Below, in pieces: positions 7,206 to 13,756 of a DNA stretch of 21,239 nucleotides. The first letter of the stretch is position 1. Each line of letters starts with the position of its first letter. The stretch spans positions 1-21,239 of the forward strand of contig VGVU01000009.1 in NCBI GenBank assembly GCA_016873905.1, given 5' to 3'. The stretch is from Betaproteobacteria bacterium (GTDB lineage: Bacteria; Pseudomonadota; Gammaproteobacteria; Burkholderiales; Thiobacillaceae). The translations under genes were made by a program, and so were the position numbers. The notes beneath the pieces were generated by a model, which saw only the letters and a program-made list of their open reading frames with translations, ran no database searches and had not been told where the DNA came from.

Positions 7206-7676
7206 CTACTTGGCCTCTCGCCACAGTGAGCGCCGCGAACCTTTGAGCAGGTTTTCGGCCAGGGCGCGGGTCTGCGCCTCGACGGTCTCGCGCGAGGTGG
7301 ATTGCGCTTCCAACGCCATGGTGTGGCTGACGGCGGCCATCTGCTGGCGTGCCAGCGTCAGGGCGCGGCTTTCTAGGGTGTCGGCCAAGGACTGCTTGGG
7401 TACCAGGGCATAGTGCAACTCGCAGCCCAGGGCTTCGGCGGCACGGCGCAAGGTGGCCAGGCTGATGGTGTCGTCGGCCTCGGAGGTCTCCAGCCGGGTG
7501 ACGGTGGAGGTGGTGACGCCCAGCCGGGCGGCGAGGTGGGTCGCGGCCATGCCCAGACCTTCGCGGACAGCCTTGATCCAGCCGGTGGGCGGACGCGGCG
7601 GCAAGTCGGCACTGCGCCAACGGGAGAGGTTGGCGTCGAGTTGGCGGAGCTTGAGGTCAGAGAAGTTCGATTTCAT
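7206..7676 (-). CDS. HTH regulator, 'mobile mystery protein A' type (partner of the Fic protein)
   Basis: This 156-residue protein has an N-terminal basic region (LRQLDANLSRWRSADLPPRP) and an Xre/Cro-type helix-turn-helix at about 32-85 (WIKAVREGLGMAATHLAARL, then VTTSTVTRLETSE). The C-terminal half is helical (LESRALTLARQQMAAVSHTM) and could hold or cover the Fic partner. A/B pairs of this family behave like toxin-antitoxin modules by organisation; the antitoxin/repressor role is inference. The start ATG at 7676 lies just beside the first of three TTGC-N8-GCAA operators, so autoregulation is very likely. Confidence 0.88.
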   Translation of the reverse strand: MKSNFSDLKLRQLDANLSRWRSADLPPRPPTGWIKAVREGLGMAATHLAARLGVTTSTVTRLETSEADDTISLATLRRAAEALGCELHYALVPKQSLADTLESRALTLARQQMAAVSHTMALEAQSTSRETVEAQTRALAENLLKGSRRSLWREAK

Positions 7677-7680
7677 GGCT

Positions 7681-7762
7681 TTGCATCTCGATGCAAGATA
7701 TAGAGTTTATATATTGCACTAAAGAGCAATGTTTGTAAATATCATATTGCGTCATGGTGCAA
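7681..7762. promoter_or_regulatory. Promoter region with three phased TTGC-N8-GCAA operators
   Basis: Three inverted repeats of the form TTGC-N8-GCAA occur at 7681-7696, 7714-7729 and 7747-7762. Their starts are exactly 33 bp apart twice, about three helical turns, so they sit on one face of the DNA. The two distal copies have outward symmetry too (ATTGC/GCAAT and ATATTGC/GCAATAT). The region is AT-rich, unlike its surroundings, and carries a possible -35 TTTACA (minus strand, 7739-7734). The proximal copy ends four bases before the A-protein start codon and would cover its ribosome site. The architecture resembles the HipB operators (TATCC-N8-GGATA). Confidence 0.8.
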
Positions 7763-7773
7763 TATATAGCTGC

Positions 7774-7893
7774 GCCGAGCAGAACCCCTACGCCCAAACC
7801 ATGCAACTCGTCGGCGACCGCGATCCGCGTGCCCATGAGTTCTCGGCGCAACTGCGTGGCATGGATGCACTATTGAAGGCGCTGGTAGATTGA
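7774..7893 (+). pseudogene. C-terminal coding remnant of an unrecognised protein
   Basis: Plus-strand codons read AEQNPYAQTMQLVGDRDPRA, continuing HEFSAQLRGMDALLKALVD and a TGA stop. The amino-acid mix and amphipathic spacing look like the genuine C-terminus of a longer protein, but the frame upstream runs straight into the AT-rich operator region, so the body is missing. An in-frame ATG at 7801 would give a 30-residue peptide, with no visible SD. I do not recognise the family. It points the same way as the BrxA-like remnant, so both may come from one collapsed operon. Confidence 0.4.
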
Positions 7894-8082
7894 ACGCAAC
7901 TGGTGCCCACCCGTGCAACAGAATGGAACCCACCGGAAAGCTCTGGCAGGAAAATCAGGCAAAGTGAATCATCCAAGGGGTCCTTGCTTCCCCATCACCT
8001 CACCCACAACAATGTCATAAACCCTGTCGTATAGGCAGGTGTAACTTGGTTTATTCGCGTCAGCCAGAGTGGTGCGCCCAGC
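7894..8082. other. Intergenic region between the mystery module and pilT
   Basis: I see no gene here. A reading frame for pilT is open from a TTG at 8046, but the promoter described next lies inside that stretch and there is no SD, so it is not counted as coding. No terminator hairpin, repeat or attachment-site duplication was found. Confidence 0.5.
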
Positions 8083-8111
8083 TTGCCATGCATTCCTTTG
8101 GCGGCTATAAA
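8083..8111 (+). promoter_or_regulatory. Sigma-70 promoter of the pilT-like gene, predicting a leaderless mRNA
   Basis: A -35 TTGCCA (8083-8088) and a -10 TATAAA (8106-8111) are separated by exactly 17 bp. The expected transcription start, seven bases after the -10, falls on the A of the ATG at 8118. No SD sequence precedes that ATG, which fits a leaderless transcript. Hexamer matches are 5/6 each; the start site is inferred. Confidence 0.65.
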
Positions 8112-8117
8112 TCGAGC

Positions 8118-9116
8118 ATGAAAATCGAGCAACGGATTAAAACCTGGCTCACCGTATCGGTCTCCGACCTGCATCTGCATTCCGGACACGCCGTTGTGGT
8201 TCGCGATCAAGGGGCCATCCGCCACCTCGCAGAATCCGTCAGCCCGGAAGATCTGGCTGAACTGGGCCAGCGTTATCTGGATGCCCGACAACAGGCCCGC
8301 CTGGCTACGCAGGGCGATGCCGATACGGCCTTTAGCCTCGACGGCATCCGCCTCCGGGCCAATTTTTACCGCTCCGACACCGGGTCCGGCTGTGCCCTGC
8401 GCCGGTTGGCTGAGCAGATCCCGGATCCCCAAGACCTGCACTTACCGGCCGCCGCTCTCGGGGTTATCAACGAAACGCAAGGTCTGGTCCTCGTCACCGG
8501 CCCCACCGGATCAGGCAAGACCACCACGCTCGCCGCCTTGCTGGGCGCAATCAATCGCCAGCGCGCCTGCCACATCCTGACCCTCGAAGACCCCATCGAA
8601 TATCTGCATACCAGCGCCCACAGCCTGGTGACTCAACGGCAGATCGGTCGCGATGCCGCCACCTTTGCCGAGGGTCTGCGTGCAGCCCTGCGTGAGGACC
8701 CGGATGTGATTCTGGTCGGTGAGATGCGCGACCCGGAAACCATGCAACTCGCCCTGACAGCGGCCGAAACGGGCCACCTCGTCTTGACCACTCTGCACAC
8801 ATCAGGTGCCGCCAATAGCGTCAACCGCATCATTGATGGCTTCCCTGCCGGTCAGCAAAATCAGGTGCGCGCCCAACTCGCGCAATCGCTACGCATCGTC
8901 CTGACTCAGCGCCTGTTCCCACGGGCCGACGGCAACGGCCGCGTCGCGGCCTTTGAGGTGATGACCTGTAATAACGCCATCCGCAACCTGATCCGCGAAG
9001 GCAAGACACACCAGATTGAGAGCGTCCTGCAAACGGGGCGCGAGGCGGGAATGCAGACGCTGGAGGTCGGTATCAGCGAACGGATGACGGCGGGCCTGAT
9101 ATCACGCCCAGCGTAA
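8118..9116 (+). CDS. pilT: PilT-family type IV pilus retraction ATPase (divergent, solitary)
   Basis: The 332-residue protein has the N-terminal PAS-like domain of PilT ATPases (SVSDLHLHSGHAVVVRDQG), then the RecA-like core. The core carries Walker A GPTGSGKTTTL, an Asp box ILTLEDPIEYLH, Walker B DPDVILVGEMRDPET and the His box TAAETGHLVLTTLHTSGA. The C-terminal NAIRNLIREGK corresponds to the AIRNLIRE motif, which is specific to PilT retraction motors. Start 8118 is chosen because it aligns with family N-termini and lies at the predicted transcription start. No pilU or other pilus gene is near, and the DxFP region (IIDGFPAGQQNQVRAQLAQS) differs from canonical PilT, so it may be a paralogue with an accessory role. 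Its last 15 bases overlap tilS tail to tail. Confidence 0.87.
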   Translation: MKIEQRIKTWLTVSVSDLHLHSGHAVVVRDQGAIRHLAESVSPEDLAELGQRYLDARQQARLATQGDADTAFSLDGIRLRANFYRSDTGSGCALRRLAEQIPDPQDLHLPAAALGVINETQGLVLVTGPTGSGKTTTLAALLGAINRQRACHILTLEDPIEYLHTSAHSLVTQRQIGRDAATFAEGLRAALREDPDVILVGEMRDPETMQLALTAAETGHLVLTTLHTSGAANSVNRIIDGFPAGQQNQVRAQLAQSLRIVLTQRLFPRADGNGRVAAFEVMTCNNAIRNLIREGKTHQIESVLQTGREAGMQTLEVGISERMTAGLISRPA

Positions 9117-10082
9117 GAAGCCGCGGCTGCGCTTTAGGTACCGTTCACCGATACGAATCTCTGGGTGCGCATCCGGCGCGGACAGGGCCTGTTTTAGCAG
9201 GTCATCGAGGCGGGCACGATCAATAAACACCCCCGAGCGCGCCAGCCAGCCACGCAGCAGGTTGCGTGCCCGCGCGGGTGTTAGGGCCATGAGCCGGAGA
9301 CAAGACAGGCCCCCTTCGGCATCGCAGGCGCCCTCAAAATCCAGCTCGGCAAGCTCGTCCAGGAGCGCGGCGTCCTCGGCCATCTGCTCAGCGGTGCGGG
9401 CAAGGATGGCGCCCACCGCCGGAAAACGCGTCGCAAGAGCGGGCACGATGTTCAGGCGCAGGAAGTTGCGGGTATAGGCCGCGTCGGCATTACTGGGATC
9501 ATCGACCCAGCGCAGCGCGTTGTCCTTGGCATAGCCAAGAATTTCGGCACGCGGCGTATCCAGCAGGGGGCGCCAGAGATCGGGGCCCTGGGTGATGGGT
9601 GTCACGGGCCGCATGGCGGCCAGCCCGCGCGTTCCGGCCCCACGGAGAAGGCGGAAAAGGAAGGTCTCGGCCTGATCGTCCCGATGTTGGGCCAACAGAA
9701 TGGCCGCGGCCGGTTGCGCGGCAAAGACGCGGCGGCGGGCATCACGGGCAGCGGCCTCAATGCCCTTATCGGTCGTGACAACTCTCACCCGTTCGATGGC
9801 GAGGGGAACGGCCAGATCGGCGCAAACGGCCGCACAATGCTCGGCCCAGGCATCGGCCTCCGACTGCAGGCCGTGGTGAACATGGAGCGCCGTCAGCTCA
9901 AGGCCCAACGGGGCGCGCAGGCCGGCCAGGCAATGCAACAAGACTGTGGAATCCAGCCCGCCGGAAAAACCGACACAGAGTTGCCATGCCCCCTGCGCAC
10001 CTTGCACCACACGCCGCTCGCGCCGGTCACGCTGCTCGCGCAGGAACGCGGCGACACGAGCCGCGGGCCCGGTGCCTTCCAT
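9102..10082 (-). CDS. tilS: tRNA(Ile)-lysidine synthase, short form
   Basis: TilS adds lysine to C34 of the tRNA-Ile CAU anticodon, switching it from methionine to isoleucine identity. The N-terminal PP-loop is FSGGLDSTVLLH (S40-S45). The lysidine-synthase signatures LLAQHRDDQAETFLFRLLRG and RPLLDTPRAEILGYA are intact, and the specificity domain follows (TPARARNLLRGWLARSG). At 326 residues it lacks the last domain of the E. coli enzyme (432 residues), ending just after RIGERYLKRSRGFLRW; short forms are known elsewhere. The start overlaps the accA stop by one base (TGATG), so it is coupled to accA. Confidence 0.95.
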   Translation of the reverse strand: MEGTGPAARVAAFLREQRDRRERRVVQGAQGAWQLCVGFSGGLDSTVLLHCLAGLRAPLGLELTALHVHHGLQSEADAWAEHCAAVCADLAVPLAIERVRVVTTDKGIEAAARDARRRVFAAQPAAAILLAQHRDDQAETFLFRLLRGAGTRGLAAMRPVTPITQGPDLWRPLLDTPRAEILGYAKDNALRWVDDPSNADAAYTRNFLRLNIVPALATRFPAVGAILARTAEQMAEDAALLDELAELDFEGACDAEGGLSCLRLMALTPARARNLLRGWLARSGVFIDRARLDDLLKQALSAPDAHPEIRIGERYLKRSRGFLRWA

Positions 10083-11047
10083 CAGGCCCGACGCGATTCC
10101 TTGAACTTGCCGTAGCTCATCAGTCGCTCGTAACGACGGTTGAGCAGTTGCGGCAGGGAGGATTCACCGACCAGTGACAAGGCCCCGCGCAGGGATTGGC
10201 GCAAGTTTTCCATGGCCATATCCAGATCGCGATGCGCGCCGCCCAAGGGCTCGGGAACCACCTGATCCACCAGGCCGAGGGGTTTTAGTTTGGCCGCCGT
10301 AATGCTCAGTGCCTCAGCCGCCATCGAGGCCTTGCCCGCATCCTTCCACAGGATCGAGGCACAGCCCTCCGGCGAAATGACCGAATAGGTTGCGTATTGC
10401 AACATCTGCACCACATCGCCGACCCCGATTGCCAGCGCCCCACCAGACCCCCCCTCACCCACCACCGTGCAGATAATGGGGGTCTTCAATTCAGCCATGA
10501 CATAGAGGTTGCGGGCGATCGCCTCAGACTGGCCGCGCTCCTCGGCATCAATACCGGGATAGGCACCGGGCGTGTCGATAAAGGTCAGCACAGGGACCTG
10601 AAATTTTTCCGCCAAACGCATCAGGCGCAGGGCCTTGCGATAACCCTCCGGGCGCGGCATGCCAAAATTACGGTATTGACGCTCCTTGGTATCGCGTCCC
10701 TTCTGATGCCCGATGACCATCACGGGTGCGCCCTCAAAACGGGCCATGCCCCCGACAATCGCCGGGTCATCGGCATAGGCGCGATCACCATGCAACTCCT
10801 CGAACTCGGTAAACAGGGCCGCAATAATGTCCAGCGTGTACGGTCGTTGCGGATGGCGTGCCACCTGCGAGATCTGCCAGGCATTGAGTTTGCTGTAGAT
10901 CGATTTGGATAAAGCGGCGCTCTTCTTGCGCAACTGGGTAACCTCACCCGAGACATCGACTCCACTCTCCGTCATCTCGGTCAGCGATTCAATCTTCGCT
11001 TCCAGTTCGGCAATCGGCTGTTCAAAATCCAGATAGGTCGTTTTCAT
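10082..11047 (-). CDS. accA: Acetyl-CoA carboxylase carboxyltransferase subunit alpha
   Basis: AccA and AccD form the carboxyltransferase that makes malonyl-CoA for fatty-acid synthesis. The 321 residues match the family length (about 319). Typical blocks are the coiled N-terminus (YLDFEQPIAELEAKIESL), DIIAALFTEFEELHGDRAYADD, GHQKGRDTKERQYRNFGMPR and the oxyanion region VVGEGGSGGALAIGVGD. The start has AGAGG about eight bases upstream. The gene lies 34 bases after slyD with no terminator between, so it is likely in the bcp-slyD-accA-tilS operon. Confidence 0.98.
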   Translation of the reverse strand: MKTTYLDFEQPIAELEAKIESLTEMTESGVDVSGEVTQLRKKSAALSKSIYSKLNAWQISQVARHPQRPYTLDIIAALFTEFEELHGDRAYADDPAIVGGMARFEGAPVMVIGHQKGRDTKERQYRNFGMPRPEGYRKALRLMRLAEKFQVPVLTFIDTPGAYPGIDAEERGQSEAIARNLYVMAELKTPIICTVVGEGGSGGALAIGVGDVVQMLQYATYSVISPEGCASILWKDAGKASMAAEALSITAAKLKPLGLVDQVVPEPLGGAHRDLDMAMENLRQSLRGALSLVGESSLPQLLNRRYERLMSYGKFKESRRA

Positions 11048-11081
11048 GATAGGCCTCTAGTCCCCATTCATTCCCTGTTAA

Positions 11082-11573
11082 TTAGTGATCGTCGTGATGG
11101 CCTTCGGGTCCGTGGACATGGCCGTGCGCGATCTCTTCCGGAAGCGCTGCCCGCACATCCATAACGCGACAGGTCAAATGCAGGCGTTGCCCGGCCAAGG
11201 GATGGTTACCGTCTACCACCACCTTGCCATCGGCGATATCGGTCACCGTAAAGATGCTGAGATGTTCGCCATCACCGGTATGCCCCTCAAACTGCTGACC
11301 AATCTCGATCTCGGCCGGGAATTCACTCAAGGCCTCGACCCGCAGCAGGTTGGCGTCAAAATCGCCAAAGGCATCATCAGGTTCGAGAACCACATCCAGC
11401 TCGGTCCCGATCCCCTTGCCTTCCAGCATTTCCTCCACCTTGGGGAAGATGCCGTCGTAACCGCCGTGCAGATACTCCGCCGGCGTATCGACTTCTGCCT
11501 CCTCCAGCAACTCATCGTCCATCGTCGCCAGACGATAAGACAGGGAAACCACCGTATTTTGCGTAATCAGCAT
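11082..11573 (-). CDS. slyD: SlyD-type FKBP peptidyl-prolyl isomerase
   Basis: SlyD is a cytoplasmic FKBP prolyl isomerase and chaperone that also binds nickel in some bacteria. The 163 residues show LITQNTVVSLSYRL, then EYLHGGYDGIFPKVEEMLEG and the inserted flap domain DVVLEPDDAFGDFDANLLRV. The product domain ends with NHPLAGQRLHLTCRVMDVR. The tail AHGHVHGPEGHHDDH is a short His-rich metal-binding end. I chose ATG 11573, which forms TGATG with the bcp stop and has AAGGGG upstream; a GTG one codon earlier is possible. Confidence 0.95.
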   Translation of the reverse strand: MLITQNTVVSLSYRLATMDDELLEEAEVDTPAEYLHGGYDGIFPKVEEMLEGKGIGTELDVVLEPDDAFGDFDANLLRVEALSEFPAEIEIGQQFEGHTGDGEHLSIFTVTDIADGKVVVDGNHPLAGQRLHLTCRVMDVRAALPEEIAHGHVHGPEGHHDDH

Positions 11574-12037
11574 CACAACCCCTTAACCCATTCCAATAGC
11601 TCTTCTGCGTGACCCTTGGCCGTCACTCCATAGACGGCATAGCGAATCACCCCCGCCTTGTCGATCACAAAGGTGGACCGTTGTACCGATTCCCGCATGA
11701 CCCCGTCCACCTCCCGGTTCTGGAGCACATCATAGAGTCGGCAGACCTGGCTCTCACGATCGGCCAAGAGCCGCACAGTGATGCCGTACTTGTCACGGAA
11801 TTCGCTGTGGCGGATGCAATCATCGCGGGACACACCCAGCACCGTACAGCCCGCCTTGGCAAAATCCTCCTCCCGATCACTGAACTCGATCGCCTCAGTC
11901 GTGCAACCGGGCGTATTATCCCGCACATAGAAATACAGGATGACAAGGGATTGATCTCGATAATCACCCAGACGCACCATGCGCATATCGGCATCCGGCA
12001 ATTCGAATTCTGGTGCGTGTTCGCCCACTTTCAACAT
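11573..12037 (-). CDS. bcp: Thioredoxin-dependent peroxiredoxin, Bcp/PrxQ type
   Basis: Bcp/PrxQ proteins reduce peroxides with a peroxidatic cysteine and thioredoxin. The core is LKVGEHAPEFELPDADMRMV, then DNTPGCTTEAIEF with the peroxidatic Cys at C45. The resolving Cys usual five residues later is replaced by Ile, leaving C63, C74 and C89 as possible partners, or a one-Cys mechanism. The ATG at 12037 is preferred over one ten codons upstream because GGAG lies eight bases before it; this gives 154 residues, the family norm. First gene of the bcp-slyD-accA-tilS operon. Confidence 0.93.
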   Translation of the reverse strand: MLKVGEHAPEFELPDADMRMVRLGDYRDQSLVILYFYVRDNTPGCTTEAIEFSDREEDFAKAGCTVLGVSRDDCIRHSEFRDKYGITVRLLADRESQVCRLYDVLQNREVDGVMRESVQRSTFVIDKAGVIRYAVYGVTAKGHAEELLEWVKGL

Positions 12038-12103
12038 TTGGCTTTCTCCAACCGTGAATCGTTCCATTCCCTGCGACGGGATTCATCCTTCTTACTGGCG
12101 CGC

Positions 12104-12109
12104 ATTATA
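12104..12109 (-). promoter_or_regulatory. Consensus -10 box of the bcp operon
   Basis: On the minus strand this is a perfect TATAAT, 67 bases upstream of the bcp ATG. No good -35 hexamer is found at 16-18 bp. The site lies in the 83-base gap shared with the divergent roxA gene, whose ATG begins at 12121, so polymerase here would start away from, but overlap with, roxA initiation. roxA itself has an AGGA eight bases before its ATG. Confidence 0.55.
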
Positions 12110-12120
12110 GGACTCAACCC

Positions 12121-13278
12121 ATGTCCAAGACACAAACTTCCACCCTTGAGTTGCCTCCCCTGAAAACCCTGCTGGGTGGCATCACGCCCCGCACCTTCTT
12201 CCGCGACTACTGGCAGAAACAGCCCTTGCTGGTCAAAAACGCCTTGCCGGGCGTAGAAAAACTGATCTCGCCCGAGCGCCTGCGCGCCTTTGCCGACCAT
12301 GAAGACGGCGAAAGCCGTCTGGTACAACGCCGGCGCGGCCGCTGGTCGCTGGATTTCGGCCCCTTCTCAGCGGACGACCTGGCCGCCTTGCCCAACAAGG
12401 ATTGGGCCTTGCTGGTGCAAGGTGTCAATCTTCTGGCGCCCGAGGCCGACCGCCTTCTGAACCATTTCAATTTTGTGCCCTATGCGCGACTCGACGACCT
12501 GATGATCAGCCTCGCGCCCCCTGGCGGCGGTGTCGGCCCACATTTTGACCCCTACGATGTCTTCCTCATTCAGGGCCTCGGCCGGCGCCGCTGGGAGATC
12601 AGCACGCAACAAGACCGCCGCCTGATTCCCAACGCCCCCCTGCGCATCCTGGCCGACTTCCAGCCCGAGCAATCCTGGGAGGTAGAGCCTGGCGACATGC
12701 TCTACCTGCCGCCACACTGCGCCCATAACGGCGTAGCCCTGAGCGAATGCATGACCTTGTCGGTCGGTTTCCGTTCACCCAGCGACCAGGAAATGACGGT
12801 TCAGTTTCTCAATCACCTCATCGACACCGTCGATGCGCCTGGCCATTACAACGACCCCAATCTGACCCCAACTCGCCATCCGGGCCAGATCCCGGAGGCC
12901 ATGCTGAATGACATCGCGCAGCGGATTACCAAAATCCTGAAGAACGCCGACCGAGACCTCAAGTCCTCGATCGCCCGTTATCTCAGCGAACCCAAACCCA
13001 ACATCTTCTTCAACCCGCCGGAACGCAAACCCTCGCTCATCACTTTCATGCAAAAAGCGGCGCGACAGGGCATCCGTCTTCACCCCGGAAGCCGCCTGCT
13101 CTGGCACAAAAAAGCCTTGTTTATCAATGGCGAACAGATCCGCCCCACGCACGCCGAATACCCCACGCTGGTCGCCCTGGCCGATCAGCGCTCACTCGCC
13201 GGTGACGCCATTCCCGGAACCGCCATGACCCGCTTGCACGAATGGTTCTGCGCGGGATGGCTGGATTACCCGTCCTGA
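12121..13278 (+). CDS. roxA: Ribosomal protein uL16 arginine 3-hydroxylase (JmjC/cupin)
   Basis: RoxA (YcfD) is a 2-oxoglutarate and Fe(II)-dependent oxygenase that hydroxylates an arginine of ribosomal protein uL16. In the 385 residues, an N-terminal section (ITPRTFFRDYWQKQPLLVKN) leads into the JmjC fold. The metal triad is H141 and D143 in GPHFDPYDVFLIQG, with the distal His, probably H202, in PPHCAHNGVALSE. The C-terminal part (KPSLITFMQKAARQGIRLHP, then WHKKALFINGEQIR) is the winged-helix region of this family. Length agrees with E. coli YcfD (373). Start ATG 12121 follows AGGA at good spacing. Confidence 0.95.
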   Translation: MSKTQTSTLELPPLKTLLGGITPRTFFRDYWQKQPLLVKNALPGVEKLISPERLRAFADHEDGESRLVQRRRGRWSLDFGPFSADDLAALPNKDWALLVQGVNLLAPEADRLLNHFNFVPYARLDDLMISLAPPGGGVGPHFDPYDVFLIQGLGRRRWEISTQQDRRLIPNAPLRILADFQPEQSWEVEPGDMLYLPPHCAHNGVALSECMTLSVGFRSPSDQEMTVQFLNHLIDTVDAPGHYNDPNLTPTRHPGQIPEAMLNDIAQRITKILKNADRDLKSSIARYLSEPKPNIFFNPPERKPSLITFMQKAARQGIRLHPGSRLLWHKKALFINGEQIRPTHAEYPTLVALADQRSLAGDAIPGTAMTRLHEWFCAGWLDYPS

Positions 13279-13357
13279 TGCTCCGGGGTCCGTTGGCACC
13301 CGTTTCCATCCCACCTTGTTTTCCCGGAAAAAAAAACGGTGAAATGCATGAAGACAC

Positions 13358-13385
13358 TTGCAAAGGCGAGAGAAAGCACTAGAAT
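13358..13385 (+). promoter_or_regulatory. Sigma-70 promoter of the Ala-Pro lipoprotein gene
   Basis: A -35 TTGCAA (13358-13363) and -10 TAGAAT (13380-13385) are 16 bp apart. A transcript starting near 13392 would have a leader of about 60 bases ending in the SD AAGGA, six bases before the ATG at 13453. No roxA terminator is evident in the 79 bases before this promoter, so read-through from roxA is possible. Confidence 0.6.
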
Positions 13386-13452
13386 CTCGCCCGTCAAGGT
13401 CAGTGCGAACTGATCGGACTTTACTTTCAACACTCCATACGAAGGAATACTC

Positions 13453-13659
13453 ATGAAGATCTCTGCTCTGTTCGCCGCTCTCCTGCTGGCCCTGTCTCTG
13501 ACCGCTTGCGGCAAGAAGGAAGAAGTTGCTGCTCCGGTTGCTGCTCCGGCTGACGCTGCTGCTCCGGCTGCTGCTCCGGCTGCTGACGCTGCTGCTCCGG
13601 CTGCTGCTCCGGCTGCTGCTCCGGCCGCTGCTCCGGCTGCTGCTCCGGCTGCCAAGTAA
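13453..13659 (+). CDS. Small Ala-Pro repeat lipoprotein
   Basis: The 68-residue precursor starts MKISALFAALLLALSLTAC, a textbook lipoprotein signal peptide with lipobox LTAC (C19). After GKKEEV the mature part is almost only Ala and Pro with two Asp, in AAP and AAAP repeats, ending in AAK. No known domain. It has its own promoter, a good SD and a strong terminator, so it is a separate, probably well-expressed gene. Codon use is odd: alanine is nearly always GCT and proline CCG, while the neighbours prefer GCC. The role may be a periplasmic spacer or linker like small envelope lipoproteins, but no function can be assigned. Confidence 0.85.
   Translation: MKISALFAALLLALSLTACGKKEEVAAPVAAPADAAAPAAAPAADAAAPAAAPAAAPAAAPAAAPAAK
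13525..13653 (+). repeat. Tandem GCTGCTCCG / GCTGCTGCTCCG repeats inside the lipoprotein gene
   Basis: The mature part of the lipoprotein gene consists of 9- and 12-bp units (GCTGCTCCG and GCTGCTGCTCCG), interrupted by GAC codons at two places and by single GTT and GCC variants. All units are multiples of three, so gain or loss by slippage would keep the frame and change only protein length. Confidence 0.9.
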
Positions 13660-13674
13660 TATTGGCGCACAGCA

Positions 13675-13705
13675 ATAAAAAACCGGCCTTCGGGCCGGTT
13701 TTTTT
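13675..13705. terminator. Strong bidirectional intrinsic terminator
   Basis: A perfect 8-bp stem AACCGGCC (13681-13688) with GGCCGGTT (13693-13700) carries a TTCG tetraloop and is followed by five more T. On the other side a run of A gives a U-tract for the minus strand. It therefore ends both the lipoprotein transcript (plus) and the typA-trx transcript (minus, trx stop at 13757). Confidence 0.93.
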
Positions 13706-13756
13706 CGTCTCTATCTCCGCAAGATAACGGAAGGCGCAGACGCGCACGGCACGCAA

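Noticed and set aside
7204..7620. N-terminal extension of the Fic protein in the same frame
   Set aside because: It overlaps the HTH partner gene in another frame, with Arg/Pro-rich nonsense composition; the ATG at 7203 gives the family N-terminus.
8046..8117. Upstream TTG start for the pilT-like protein (24 more residues)
   Set aside because: The stretch contains the -35 and -10 elements, has no SD and does not match PilT N-termini.
6127..8117. Insertion sequence or integrase-bearing island
   Set aside because: No transposase, integrase, terminal inverted repeats, target duplication or tRNA gene could be found, so only the mystery module and remnants are claimed.
13319..13331. Short inverted repeat TTTTCC-C-GGAAAA after roxA as a terminator
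   Set aside because: The loop is a single base and no GC-rich stem is present, so it is unlikely to terminate.
13525..13653. Possible CRISPR or non-coding satellite
   Set aside because: Units are contiguous, without spacers, and encode Ala-Pro repeats after a perfect lipoprotein signal.
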